DNA from: Lawsonella sp012842085 | Lineage (GTDB): Bacteria > Actinomycetota > Actinomycetes > Mycobacteriales > Mycobacteriaceae | Length of the DNA stretch: 28,274 nucleotides | Direction: 5' to 3' | Assembly: GCA_036749735.1 (NCBI GenBank) | Contig: DAINXV010000006.1 | Location: 1 to 28,274, forward strand | In this document: positions 21,088 through 28,274 of the stretch, piece by piece | Layout: every line of letters starts with the position of its first letter | Numbering within the stretch: position 1 is the stretch's first letter | The notes under the pieces: model-generated | What the model saw: the letters and a program-made list of their open reading frames with translations, nothing else | What the model was told of the DNA's origin: nothing | The model's database searches: none | Translations under genes and position numbers: made by a program

Positions 21088-22270
21088 ACTGGAACCATCC
21101 CTGGATTGTGGTGGCGAACTGGTTCCAGCCATCAATCATGTCTGCTGCATATGGGGCGTCGGGGAATCCATACAGATAAATAATGATTCCGGTGAAGGCG
21201 GAAGCCAGAATAAGCAATAAGACAGACCACCAGCTCACGCCACGTTCTGGACGTAGCGTGGTGAGTGCTGTGGCGCTCACTATGCGATCTGAAATTTTCA
21301 ACCTGGTAAGGAAGGAAGGAGCAGCGGTACTGATATGTTCGGGATCTAAAAATTGCCGCAAGGTCATATCCATACCGACAGCAACGATAACTGCAGCACC
21401 ACCATAGTCAGCTAATAGCAATGCTAACTCTTCTGGCCCCGCAACAGCTGGGAATGTTACAGCAGAAACCCCCAGATCTTCCACACGCTCTACTCCCTCG
21501 GTGTGGCCATCTGGAGCAGCTGGCAATACTATTTCTGATCCGCTCAACAAGACGTCATCAGAAATATTTCGGGGATCCCCTACTAGCAGATCCGGTTTGT
21601 ATCCCGCGTCTACTAGTGTCTCAATACCTTCAGAGACGCCGACGAGAACGGGCTTTTTCGATTTGATGAACCATTTGATGGCTGCGAGTTCGGCTTCGCT
21701 ATTCTCGCCTCCTGCGACTACAACAACGTGCCGTTCTGCCATATCGCATTCAATATCTGGAACACCCATGCCTTCCAGCAGTAAAGGTGATTCAGTGCTA
21801 AGGAATTCTGCAGTGTTGCCCGCGAAAGCAGAAAGCTGCTCGTTAACCCGTTGGCGTGCGTCCTCTATCTGTTTCGACACTTCGGGGAGTGTCAAGGCAC
21901 GTGCTTCAGCTAGTTGCTTGCCACGACGCCAAATAGAGTCTCCTTCGATGGAGATCTTTTTCCCATCCTTCAAATCGTTAAAAAGACTAATGGGAGCCTC
22001 ATCGAGTACCACAACACCAGCTTGCAGTAGAACTAAGGCGCCATAGGTGGGGTAACGATCAGTAATGGCAGGGGCGACATTGACTACGCCAACCACGCCA
22101 GCTGCAATCAATTCTTCGGCAGCCGCTTGCGTTAGGTCCGGCTCATTGATGATGACGATGTCGCCAGGTTTGACACGTCTGAGCACGCGGGCAGCGCTAG
22201 TATCGATACGAGTCTTGCCGACCAGTCCCGGGTAATTAGTTTCATTTGATGATGAAAAAGGCCACTTCAT
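21086..22270 (-). CDS. steA: SteA, membrane-linked septation protein (thiamin-pyrophosphokinase-like fold)
   Basis: SteA (Rv1697 in M. tuberculosis) is a corynebacterial/mycobacterial protein implicated with SteB in cytokinetic ring and daughter-cell separation. The 394-aa protein is mostly cytoplasmic. The N-terminal part includes KTRIDTSAARVLRRVKPGDIVIINEPDLTQAAAEELIAAGVVGVVNV. A central domain of thiamin-pyrophosphokinase fold shows PVLVGVSEGIETLVDAGYKPDLLVGDPRNISDDVLLSG. One transmembrane helix lies near the C-terminus (about 346-368, WWSVLLLILASAFTGIIIYLYGF). The start is ATG at 22270 with only a weak site upstream. It is 60 bp after recN and 11 bp before steB, so the SteAB pair is co-transcribed. 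Enzyme activity has not been shown for the family as far as I know. Confidence 0.9.
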   Translation of the reverse strand: MKWPFSSSNETNYPGLVGKTRIDTSAARVLRRVKPGDIVIINEPDLTQAAAEELIAAGVVGVVNVAPAITDRYPTYGALVLLQAGVVVLDEAPISLFNDLKDGKKISIEGDSIWRRGKQLAEARALTLPEVSKQIEDARQRVNEQLSAFAGNTAEFLSTESPLLLEGMGVPDIECDMAERHVVVVAGGENSEAELAAIKWFIKSKKPVLVGVSEGIETLVDAGYKPDLLVGDPRNISDDVLLSGSEIVLPAAPDGHTEGVERVEDLGVSAVTFPAVAGPEELALLLADYGGAAVIVAVGMDMTLRQFLDPEHISTAAPSFLTRLKISDRIVSATALTTLRPERGVSWWSVLLLILASAFTGIIIYLYGFPDAPYAADMIDGWNQFATTIQGWFQ

Positions 22271-22330
22271 ATAACCTATTTTGCTGGTTAAGCAGCTACA
22301 AATGGTTAAGGCGCGCCGACCAAGTGGCGG

Positions 22331-24142
22331 TTAATTAGTCTTCCTACCAGCTTTATTTTTATGAGCTGCAGTCAATAATTCCTTGGCATGCGCTTTACCA
22401 GTCTCTGTCTCATCAAGCCCCGCGAGCATCCGCGCGATTTCTTTCACTCTGTGGGACGAGTCAAGGGCGTTAACACTGGTGTGGGCACTGTCTTCGCGTG
22501 CTTCTTTACGCACCACAAGATGATGATCGCCATACGCAGCAACCTGCGGTAGATGGGTCACCACAATAATCTGATGTCTATCGGCCAAGCCAGCCAAACA
22601 CTTTCCTATTTCTAGAGCTGTTCGGCCACCGATTCCCGAATCAATTTCATCAAATATGAGTGTGCGTGGATCTGAATTGTCAGCTAGGACAACTTCAATC
22701 GCAAGCATAATCCGGGAAAGTTCACCACCTGATGCGACCTTTGACAGTTGCTGGGCAGCGGCATTTTTGGAGGGACGGAGTTTAATCTCCACAACGTCAG
22801 CCCCATATTCGCCCAAATGGCGTCCGCCCACATTCAGATCATCGCGAGCAGATGTAGGGATATCATTTACCTCTGCAACAACCTCGGTATTCGCCATGGC
22901 CAGGTTAGCTAAAATGCCGGACACGGCAGTGGAGAAATCTGCAGTTTTTTCTTGTCGCAGAGCACTTAATTGCTGTGCTAGCTCGGCTGTTTGCTGACGT
23001 TGTTGGGCTTCTTTTTCGGTAAGAGCGTCGATCGAGTTTTCTGTGCTCGACAATTCTTGAATTCGTTTCTCGGCCTGGGTCGCCCATTCCAAAACTGAAT
23101 TTACGTCCGAGCCGTATTTGCGAACAATCTGCTTTACAGTTGCTTGACGCTCCAGCTTCTCTTCAACCAAGGCAGGGTCGACATCGAGGTCTTGCAAGAA
23201 ATCGTTTAGCTCGGAAGTAATATCCTCCAAGACAGACAGTGTCTCATCTAAACGCGCACCGAGGTTATACAGCAGCTCGTCACTGGCATCAGTTAGTCGG
23301 CCGCGCGCTTCACCTATTTTTTCGGTAGCTGAATCGCCATTAATACTGTTCCCATGGCCTTCTGCGATGGCATCAGCCGCAAGATACGATGTATCCCCAT
23401 TAAGTTCCCGTAAAGCAGTTGCTGCGACATCACGGAGTTCATCCGCATCCATAAGCCGCCGAATATCATTCTGCAGGGATGCATCTTCGTCAGGCTGCAA
23501 ATTTGTTTTTTGAATCTCTTCAACTGCCATAGTCAGTTGGGTAAGCTCACGCGCATCAGCTACTTGTTCTGCTTGTCGCTGCTTCAACAGGTTGGCCGTT
23601 TCACGCCACTCAGTCCACTTTGCACGATAACTTGTGAGGAGTTTTTGAGCATCCTCGCCAATAAATTGGTCCAAAACCTCACGTTGGGCATCAGTTTTAA
23701 GAAGTCGCAGCTGGTCATGCTGGCCGTGGATGGAGACCAAAGGCTCAGTGAACGTCGTTAATGCATTGGCGGGTACTGCTCGTCCGCCAAGGTGTGCTCG
23801 CGATCTTCCATCTGCCTTAATTCGTCGCAACGCTATGACACTGCCGTCGTCATCTGCAGCGGCTCCACACTCTTCCAGTTGCGAAGTTAATGCGGCGCGA
23901 ATACCTGCAGGTAGGCCTTTAGTGGCAAAACGACCTTCTGCGTATGCTTCTTCGGCAACACCCTCTGCGGTTCGTCTAATCTTAGAAAAATCGGAGCGAT
24001 CCCCCATGAGCAGCCGCAAGCTTGAAATAAGCATCGTTTTGCCGGCTCCCGTTTCACCAGTAATAACGGTGAGTCCAGTACCGAATTCGATATCGGCATC
24101 GGCAATCACACCAAGATTGTGAATTCGCAGATCAGTTAGCAC
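22331..24142 (-). CDS. recN: DNA repair ATPase RecN
   Basis: RecN is an SMC-like ATPase that acts early in double-strand-break repair. The protein is 603 aa, a normal length. The N-terminal ATPase half has Walker A GETGAGKT (29-36) within LTVITGETGAGKTMLISSLRLLMG. A central antiparallel coiled coil (about 160-370) is rich in E, Q, L and A. The C-terminal half has the ABC signature SGGELSRIMLAIEVVLAD, Walker B LIFDEIDSGIGGRTA, and QIIVVTHLPQVAAYGDHHLVV. The start is GTG at 24142 with no close strong RBS; 14 bp separate it from the NAD kinase stop. The tlyA-nadK-recN order is the conserved actinobacterial and Firmicute arrangement. Confidence 0.96.
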   Translation of the reverse strand: MLTDLRIHNLGVIADADIEFGTGLTVITGETGAGKTMLISSLRLLMGDRSDFSKIRRTAEGVAEEAYAEGRFATKGLPAGIRAALTSQLEECGAAADDDGSVIALRRIKADGRSRAHLGGRAVPANALTTFTEPLVSIHGQHDQLRLLKTDAQREVLDQFIGEDAQKLLTSYRAKWTEWRETANLLKQRQAEQVADARELTQLTMAVEEIQKTNLQPDEDASLQNDIRRLMDADELRDVAATALRELNGDTSYLAADAIAEGHGNSINGDSATEKIGEARGRLTDASDELLYNLGARLDETLSVLEDITSELNDFLQDLDVDPALVEEKLERQATVKQIVRKYGSDVNSVLEWATQAEKRIQELSSTENSIDALTEKEAQQRQQTAELAQQLSALRQEKTADFSTAVSGILANLAMANTEVVAEVNDIPTSARDDLNVGGRHLGEYGADVVEIKLRPSKNAAAQQLSKVASGGELSRIMLAIEVVLADNSDPRTLIFDEIDSGIGGRTALEIGKCLAGLADRHQIIVVTHLPQVAAYGDHHLVVRKEAREDSAHTSVNALDSSHRVKEIARMLAGLDETETGKAHAKELLTAAHKNKAGRKTN

Positions 24143-24156
24143 AACGAAAGATTAAC

Positions 24157-25107
24157 CTATTCTTCATCGTTTTTGGGGAGAGAGTGGCGGTTGCCAGATC
24201 TCCAGCCTTTGACGGGTAGCCGGAATTTTCGGACTAGTTTATCCGCAAAGGGGCGGGCATCTAAACGAATTACCCGAACCGGACGATGCCCCGCTCTGGC
24301 CACAACACGTTCACCACTTCGCACTTCGATTTCTCGATAACCATCAAGGTGGGCAACGATACCTCCCTTGGTGCTGTTCACATCGACAGCCACAATCGAT
24401 TCTGGCGACAAGACAAGCGGACGAGTAAACAGACCATGGGCGTTGTTGGGAACAACTAGCATCGCTGCTGTTTCTGGCCAAAGCACTGGACCGCCAGCAG
24501 AAAAGGCATATGCCGTTGAGCCGGTGGGGGTGGCAACAAGAATACCGTCACAGGCGTATTCAGACACAGGGTGGTTATCAACAGCGAGAGTGGCTTCTAA
24601 CACTCCACGGTGGCTACTTTTCGCGATACTTAACTCGTTAAATGCCCAACTGCCAGCTCGAACTACATCGTTGTTCACGATGCTGACATCAATAGTCAGC
24701 CGGTTTTTAATGGTGAACTGTCCAGCAGCAAGTCGATCCAGAGCGTCCCATATCCCATCAATTTCACGCTCTGCAAGAAAACCAACATGCCCCATATTGA
24801 TACCAATGAGTGGGATATCTGCACCATGTGCAAGATCAACAGCTCGCAAAAAAGATCCATCCCCCCCAAGCACCACTGCTAAATCACAACGACTAGCTTT
24901 CTCTCGCGCATTTTCGAGATTGCATTCATCGTTCCCGCAGTTGCCCCATGGGTCGCAAGTAATTTTATCGCTCTTAATGCCTTTAGCTGCTAGGTAGTCA
25001 GCAACCTGCTGTGAAACCTGCGGAGCATCATAAGAATAACCAACAATAAGTACACGTCTGGGAGTGAAGCCCACAGAGGTATCGGTCTGAGAATAATTGG
25101 GCGACAT
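24157..25107 (-). CDS. nadK: NAD kinase
   Basis: The enzyme phosphorylates NAD to NADP using ATP or polyphosphate. The protein is 316 aa. It shows the GGDGSFLRA motif (GGDG 81-84), NMGHVGFLAE, WAFNELSI in the place of the NE/D substrate-binding segment, and VATPTGSTAYAFSAGGPVLWP. These are all hallmarks of the family (Rv1695/PpnK). An insert at 51-74 carries four cysteines (C51, C57, C62, C74), which is unusual. The ATG overlaps the tlyA stop by one base (TAATG), so translation is coupled. It lies in the tlyA-nadK-recN cassette. Confidence 0.95.
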   Translation of the reverse strand: MSPNYSQTDTSVGFTPRRVLIVGYSYDAPQVSQQVADYLAAKGIKSDKITCDPWGNCGNDECNLENAREKASRCDLAVVLGGDGSFLRAVDLAHGADIPLIGINMGHVGFLAEREIDGIWDALDRLAAGQFTIKNRLTIDVSIVNNDVVRAGSWAFNELSIAKSSHRGVLEATLAVDNHPVSEYACDGILVATPTGSTAYAFSAGGPVLWPETAAMLVVPNNAHGLFTRPLVLSPESIVAVDVNSTKGGIVAHLDGYREIEVRSGERVVARAGHRPVRVIRLDARPFADKLVRKFRLPVKGWRSGNRHSLPKNDEE

Positions 25108-25967
25108 TATTGTGGTCCTTCTTCTACTGCTTTTTTAATGGCGTCAGATAACTTAACAAAGTTTTTCTCGCTACCCCCAATAATAGCGCCCTCCCGGTCC
25201 AGAGAGTTTGGTGATTCGGTGGGGCAAGTTAGCCACAGAAAGTATTCAACATTTCCACTCGGTCCGGGTAGGGGCGACGCTCCGACCCCTTTGAAAGCAA
25301 AACCCAGCTCTTGTGCAGCGGTAGCAACCTGAAACACGGCGTCCGCACGATACTGCGGTTCGCGAACGACTCCGCCCTCGCCAATATGGTTTTTAGCAAC
25401 CTCGAATTGTGGTTTCACCATCAGCATTAGATCGGTACCAGGCTGGCAGCATTTATAAAAAGCATCCAGAACGGAAGTGAGCGAAATAAAAGAAAGGTCT
25501 GAAACAATGACGTCTACCGGTCCCCCAATGACATCGGCGTCAATGTGTCTGACGTTGGTTCTGTCCATAACAGTCACTCGGTCGTCGCTTTGTAAACGCC
25601 AGATGAGCTGCCCATAACCAACGTCAACAGCAACCACTTCTGAAGCTCCGTAGTGGAGCAGCACATCAGTGAACCCACCGGTGGAGGCACCTGCATCTAG
25701 GCAGCGTTTATTTTCAACACTGAAGCCCTGCGGCGCAAATTTTTGTATAGCTCCCAGCAATTTGTGGGCTCCCCGACTCGCCCATTTCTGTTCATCTTTT
25801 TTGACCACTAGCGAATCAGATTGATTTACGATGCGCGCAGTGTTTTTTACCGGCATTCCATTGCACAAGACACGCCCAGCACTTATTTGTTCAGCTGCCT
25901 CTTTTTTGTCTTGCGCTAGTTTACGACGAACTAGCTCGGTATCAATTCGATTGCGCGTAACCACCAC
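25107..25967 (-). CDS. tlyA: TlyA-family rRNA 2'-O-methyltransferase
   Basis: TlyA methylates ribose 2'-OH groups of 16S (C1409) and 23S (C1920) rRNA in mycobacteria, giving capreomycin sensitivity; hemolysin activity was also ascribed to it. The protein is 286 aa. An N-terminal S4 domain (about 4-55) includes RIDTELVRRKLAQDKKEAAEQISAGRVLCNG. The linker is DEQKWASRGAHKLLGAI. An FtsJ/RrmJ-type methyltransferase domain follows, with CLDAGASTGGFTDVLLHYGASEVVAVDVGYGQL (SAM motif I from 89), VIVSDLSFISL and LMLMVKPQFEV (K of the K-D-K-E type tetrad). The start is GTG at 25967 after AGGAC. It overlaps nadK by one base. Confidence 0.94.
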   Translation of the reverse strand: MVVTRNRIDTELVRRKLAQDKKEAAEQISAGRVLCNGMPVKNTARIVNQSDSLVVKKDEQKWASRGAHKLLGAIQKFAPQGFSVENKRCLDAGASTGGFTDVLLHYGASEVVAVDVGYGQLIWRLQSDDRVTVMDRTNVRHIDADVIGGPVDVIVSDLSFISLTSVLDAFYKCCQPGTDLMLMVKPQFEVAKNHIGEGGVVREPQYRADAVFQVATAAQELGFAFKGVGASPLPGPSGNVEYFLWLTCPTESPNSLDREGAIIGGSEKNFVKLSDAIKKAVEEGPQ

Positions 25968-25978
25968 AATGTCCTGTT

Positions 25979-26206
25979 TTATGAGTTGGTGATGTCGTCT
26001 ACCCTATCCAGGCCTTCTGCTAAGACATCATGCCCGGATTTTAGCGCCTGCAAGGTTTTATCCAGGCTGTCCAAATCTAACTTTTCTTCCACATTTTCAG
26101 GAATCTCTGAAAGATGTTGTGCCACTTCCTTTTTAATGTCTTCAGCAGTGGTTTCTATAGATTGTTGATGCTGCGCAGCTAGCATTCCCGGATTAATGTT
26201 CTGCAC
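25979..26206 (-). CDS. small acidic helical protein of unknown function
   Basis: This 75-aa protein is predicted to be all-helical and acidic. Polar and hydrophobic residues alternate in a way suited to a short coiled coil (KKEVAQHLSEIPENVEEKLDLDSLDKTLQALKSGHDVLAEGLDRV). No cysteine, signal peptide or membrane helix is present. The GTG start at 26206 has GGAGG four bases upstream, inside the end of the HAD gene, giving a 14-base overlap. A similar tiny gene (Rv1693) occupies this place in M. tuberculosis, so position rather than sequence supports it as real. Function unknown. Confidence 0.7.
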   Translation of the reverse strand: MQNINPGMLAAQHQQSIETTAEDIKKEVAQHLSEIPENVEEKLDLDSLDKTLQALKSGHDVLAEGLDRVDDITNS

Positions 26207-27215
26207 TGTACCTCCACTGCTGAAGATGTTTGTTGTCGATATTATTTCGACCTTTTAGTGTGGTGACTTCAACTTCATTGTGCCATGCCCAAGCAATAAA
26301 CAAACTGATCTCGGTGCTGGCCGGCAAATCTGTCTTTTTGAAATGAACAGTTACTGCTCCGCTGCTATCAGAAGCAACCTCTAAAGCTGTTGATATGTCG
26401 GACGGACTGATTTCATTAATTTTTGTGACCGCATTGTGTTGGGTAATTTGTGGCAGTTCGGATAGGTCGAGTAGCACGTAGCTGGGACGTTGCGAGCTGG
26501 GAGCATTGCAAATATCAGTGACTGTCGCTACTCCCGTGAGTACACATAAAGTGTCATACCCAGCAGCTACACCGCCTTCAATATCGGTGTCTAGGCGGTC
26601 CCCAATAACAAGGGGGTTACTTTCTTTGTTTGCTGTGATGGCCTGTGTGAATGCTCGGGGCGATGGTTTTCCTGCGGAAAGCGCAGTGGTTCCTGTTGAT
26701 AATTCAACTGCACCCACCATGGCGCCATTCCCCACATTTAGTCCATCTTCGTTGGGGAGGGAGAGGTCTTTATTTGTGGCGATGTAGAGGGCGCCTTGCC
26801 GCACAGCACGTGCCGCACTTGATAATTCTTTCCATCCCGTTGTGGGTGAATGGCCTTGGATGACAGCAGCGGTGGCTTTTGTTTCTCGTTCGACTACTTC
26901 GTATCCAGCTTGCTCCACTAGTGTCCGTAGGTAGGGTGCTCCCACAACTAATATTTCCGCTGATGGCGGTACTTTTTCTTGTAAGAGTTGTACACCTAGT
27001 TGGGCGCTCGTTAGGACGTTTTCTGGCAGTGCCTTAAACCCCATTTGGGTAAGTTTTTGAGCAACTTCGGCAGGAGATCGTGACGCATTATTTGTGCTGT
27101 AAATAATGGTTCCAGCGAGTGCATTGATGTTTTCTACTGCGTACGGAATTGGAATGTTTCCCCAGTAGAGAGTGCCGTCCAGATCTACTAAGTAGCAGTC
27201 GTATGGATGTGTCAC
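26193..27215 (-). CDS. HAD-superfamily phosphatase, NagD type (Rv1692-like)
   Basis: This 340-aa HAD phosphatase is of class IIA. Motif I is DLDGTLYWG (nucleophile D11, acid/base D13). Motif II lies in YSTNNASRS. The NagD-type cap includes NVLTSAQLGVQLLQEKVPPSAEILVVGA. The AGKPSPRAF lysine motif and motif IV VIGDRLDTDIEGGVAAGYDTLCVLTGVAT follow. About 80 residues C-terminal to the HAD core form a separate small domain. The M. tuberculosis orthologue by position, Rv1692, is reported as a glycerol-3-phosphate phosphatase in phospholipid recycling; the same activity is inferred here. The start is GTG at 27215, 9 bp after the TPR gene. Confidence 0.9.
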   Translation of the reverse strand: MTHPYDCYLVDLDGTLYWGNIPIPYAVENINALAGTIIYSTNNASRSPAEVAQKLTQMGFKALPENVLTSAQLGVQLLQEKVPPSAEILVVGAPYLRTLVEQAGYEVVERETKATAAVIQGHSPTTGWKELSSAARAVRQGALYIATNKDLSLPNEDGLNVGNGAMVGAVELSTGTTALSAGKPSPRAFTQAITANKESNPLVIGDRLDTDIEGGVAAGYDTLCVLTGVATVTDICNAPSSQRPSYVLLDLSELPQITQHNAVTKINEISPSDISTALEVASDSSGAVTVHFKKTDLPASTEISLFIAWAWHNEVEVTTLKGRNNIDNKHLQQWRYSAEH

Positions 27216-27224
27216 TTTTCTTCG

Positions 27225-28121
27225 TTATTTGTCCGTTAGTTCTGCAAGCCGTTGTTGTGCGTCGGTTTCTTGGTTTTCGTCTGCTAGTTCAGCGCGCTCA
27301 AACCACTCTTGGGCACCGTCGGTGTCGTTGAGGGCAAGCAAAACGTCAGCATAGGCATAGAATAGTCGGGCGGCGGGTGTGCCTACACGTGTTGGATCAA
27401 GGTCGCCTTTTTCGAGTACTTTCTTGGCTTCGTCATATTTTTCGAGATCGGAATAGGCGCCAGCAATGACAATGATGAACTCATTGAAATCTTCATCAGT
27501 GAGCTGTTTTACATGCTCTTCGCCCATCATCTCGATGGCTTTTTCAGGTCGGTTGAGTCCTCTTTGGCAATCTGCCATTAGTGGCAAAAGACCTGGTCCG
27601 CCACCTATGCGGCGGGCTGTCCGAAGCTCTGATAATGCTTCTTTCCAGTTTCCTGTTAGGTAGGCGATAACGCCCGCGTTTTCACGAACTACCGCGATGC
27701 GGCCAGCGTGGTCGCGAGCGGCGTGGGCGTGTGCAAGGGCTCGTTTGGGGTCTTCTTCGACGAACCCGTAGGCAGCTACCATATGTGCTGCGACCTGCTC
27801 TGCGTTTTCTTTGGAAAGCATGTGGAGTTCGCGTCTGATGTCGCCGGGTAGGCTTCCAGCATCGGCCCACTCGGGAATGTCGGGTCCTGCTACCCGTTGG
27901 CGATCAGTGCGGGCAGTGTTGGTGTGTTCTCTGCCTTTTCCGCCGCGGCGTCCATATTTTTTACCTTGGTACCCGCCTTTGCGGTCGCGCTGACCGTAGG
28001 GTTTACCGTCGCCGTGTCGATTATGGTTTCGTTTCTTGTCGTTTCGGCGGCCTTGACCAGGTTGGTTTCGTCGTTGTCCTCCGCCGTGGTGGCGGTTGCG
28101 AGAATTGTGGTTTTCAGCCAT
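27225..28121 (-). CDS. TPR protein with Arg/Gly-rich disordered N-terminus
   Basis: The 298-aa protein has two distinct parts. Residues 1-about 75 are low complexity, nearly all R, G, N, H, K and Q (HHGGGQRRNQPGQGRRNDKK, then YGQRDRKGGYQGKKYGRRGG), highly basic and probably unstructured. Residues about 80-298 are helical, with tetratricopeptide-like pairs such as DPKRALAHAHAARDHAGRIAVVRENAGVIAYLTGNWKEALSELRTARRIGG and EKYDEAKKVLEKGDLD, with a final ALNDTDGAQEWFERAELADENQ. Position matches Rv1691. It is the first gene of the long minus-strand run and sits directly downstream of a 5S rRNA gene. ATG at 28121 has AAAGGA nine bases upstream. An RNA or ribosome-linked role is suggested by the RGG-like tail but is not established. 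Confidence 0.85.
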   Translation of the reverse strand: MAENHNSRNRHHGGGQRRNQPGQGRRNDKKRNHNRHGDGKPYGQRDRKGGYQGKKYGRRGGKGREHTNTARTDRQRVAGPDIPEWADAGSLPGDIRRELHMLSKENAEQVAAHMVAAYGFVEEDPKRALAHAHAARDHAGRIAVVRENAGVIAYLTGNWKEALSELRTARRIGGGPGLLPLMADCQRGLNRPEKAIEMMGEEHVKQLTDEDFNEFIIVIAGAYSDLEKYDEAKKVLEKGDLDPTRVGTPAARLFYAYADVLLALNDTDGAQEWFERAELADENQETDAQQRLAELTDK

Positions 28122-28129
28122 TACAGTAA

Positions 28130-28176
28130 ATCCTTTATGTGACGAAGTAGCTACATATAGTTTATAGCTGCAAATA
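28130..28176 (-). promoter_or_regulatory. short region likely to hold the promoter of the 15-gene run
   Basis: Only 55 bp separate the rrn terminator from the TPR start. On the - strand this stretch contains TTGTAT, then after 16 nt TATGTA, with TATAAA in between. Any promoter for the downstream minus-strand genes that is independent of rrn must lie here. The exact elements are uncertain. Confidence 0.3.
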
Positions 28177-28211
28177 CAAAACTGCGGGGAACCGTTGAGG
28201 TTCCCCGCAGT
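28177..28211 (-). terminator. rrn operon terminator
   Basis: A perfect 13-bp stem (arms 28181-28193 and 28199-28211; ACTGCGGGGAACC and its complement) with a 5-nt loop is followed on the - strand by TTTTG. It begins about 12 nt after the 5S rRNA 3' end. Confidence 0.9.
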
Positions 28212-28222
28212 CTTTAAACTTA

Positions 28223-28274
28223 GTTCGGCAGTGTCTTACTCTCCCACACCCTCCCGAGTGCAGTACCATCAGCG
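28223..28274 (-). rRNA. rrf: 5S rRNA, 3' portion (cut by window edge)
   Basis: Read on the - strand from the window edge, the sequence is CGCTGATGGTACTGCACTCG, then GGAGGGTGTGGGAGAGTAAGACACTG and CCGAAC. This is the characteristic 3' third of actinobacterial 5S rRNA (helices IV/V and the closing 3' strand). It is immediately followed by a strong terminator, so 23S and 16S genes should lie to the right. Confidence 0.93.

Noticed and set aside
22260..24170. Shared AATAGGTTA string upstream of both steA and recN, considered as a regulatory motif
   Set aside because: In the recN case it overlaps the NAD kinase stop codon (GAATAG). Two short matches inside an operon are likely chance.

Overview
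The window looks like core chromosome of a Mycobacteriales (Corynebacteriales) actinobacterium, most likely a Corynebacterium or close relative of modest GC content. The marker genes supporting this are RbpA, an OdhI/GarA-type FHA protein carrying the PknG-target motif ETTSVFR, FtsR, SecA2, SteA/SteB and TlyA. The gene order matches two blocks that I recall from Mycobacterium tuberculosis (Rv1691-Rv1713 and Rv1821-Rv1830) and from C. glutamicum. Species is inferred; no search was run and GC was not computed.

Layout. Positions 1-42 hold the apparent last codons of a + strand gene, followed by a bidirectional terminator and the convergent gene rbpA (98-448, -). Its upstream region contains an excellent SigR/SigH-type promoter. 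A divergent small zinc-ribbon protein follows (640-966, +). Positions 967-1403 form the only gap over 300 bp. It holds clustered short inverted repeats and what looks like the decayed C-terminus of a small membrane protein (1163-1330, -). A minus-strand group (1404-3884) encodes a divergent cyclopropane-synthase-like methyltransferase, a hotdog thioesterase and a FhuF-like protein. A plus-strand operon (4132-7193) encodes two CNNM/CorC-type membrane proteins with CBS domains and a membrane-anchored substrate-binding-like protein.

The minus-strand block 7213-12972 encodes SecA2, a CDP-alcohol phosphatidyltransferase, OdhI/GarA, the MerR regulator FtsR, a DUF151 protein and a second MerR regulator (Rv1830/McdR-like). 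It joins preprotein export, phospholipid synthesis, control of 2-oxoglutarate flux and division control. A tRNA-Pro(GGG) with its own terminator (13097-13203) separates it from the next block.

Positions 13274-28121 are one minus-strand run of 15 genes with no gap above about 60 bp. In order of transcription: a TPR protein with an Arg/Gly-rich N-terminus, a HAD phosphatase, a 75-aa protein, tlyA, NAD kinase, recN, steA, steB, NUDIX ADP-ribose pyrophosphatase, xerD, parA-like, scpA, scpB, an RluB-type pseudouridine synthase, and a fused cmk-der. They cover rRNA modification and ribosome assembly, DNA repair, chromosome segregation and septation. pyrG, usually between steB and the NUDIX gene, is absent. 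The right edge carries the 3' end of a 5S rRNA and the rrn terminator.

I see no mobile element, CRISPR array, prophage or defence island. The points of interest are local departures from the family norm within an otherwise conserved region.
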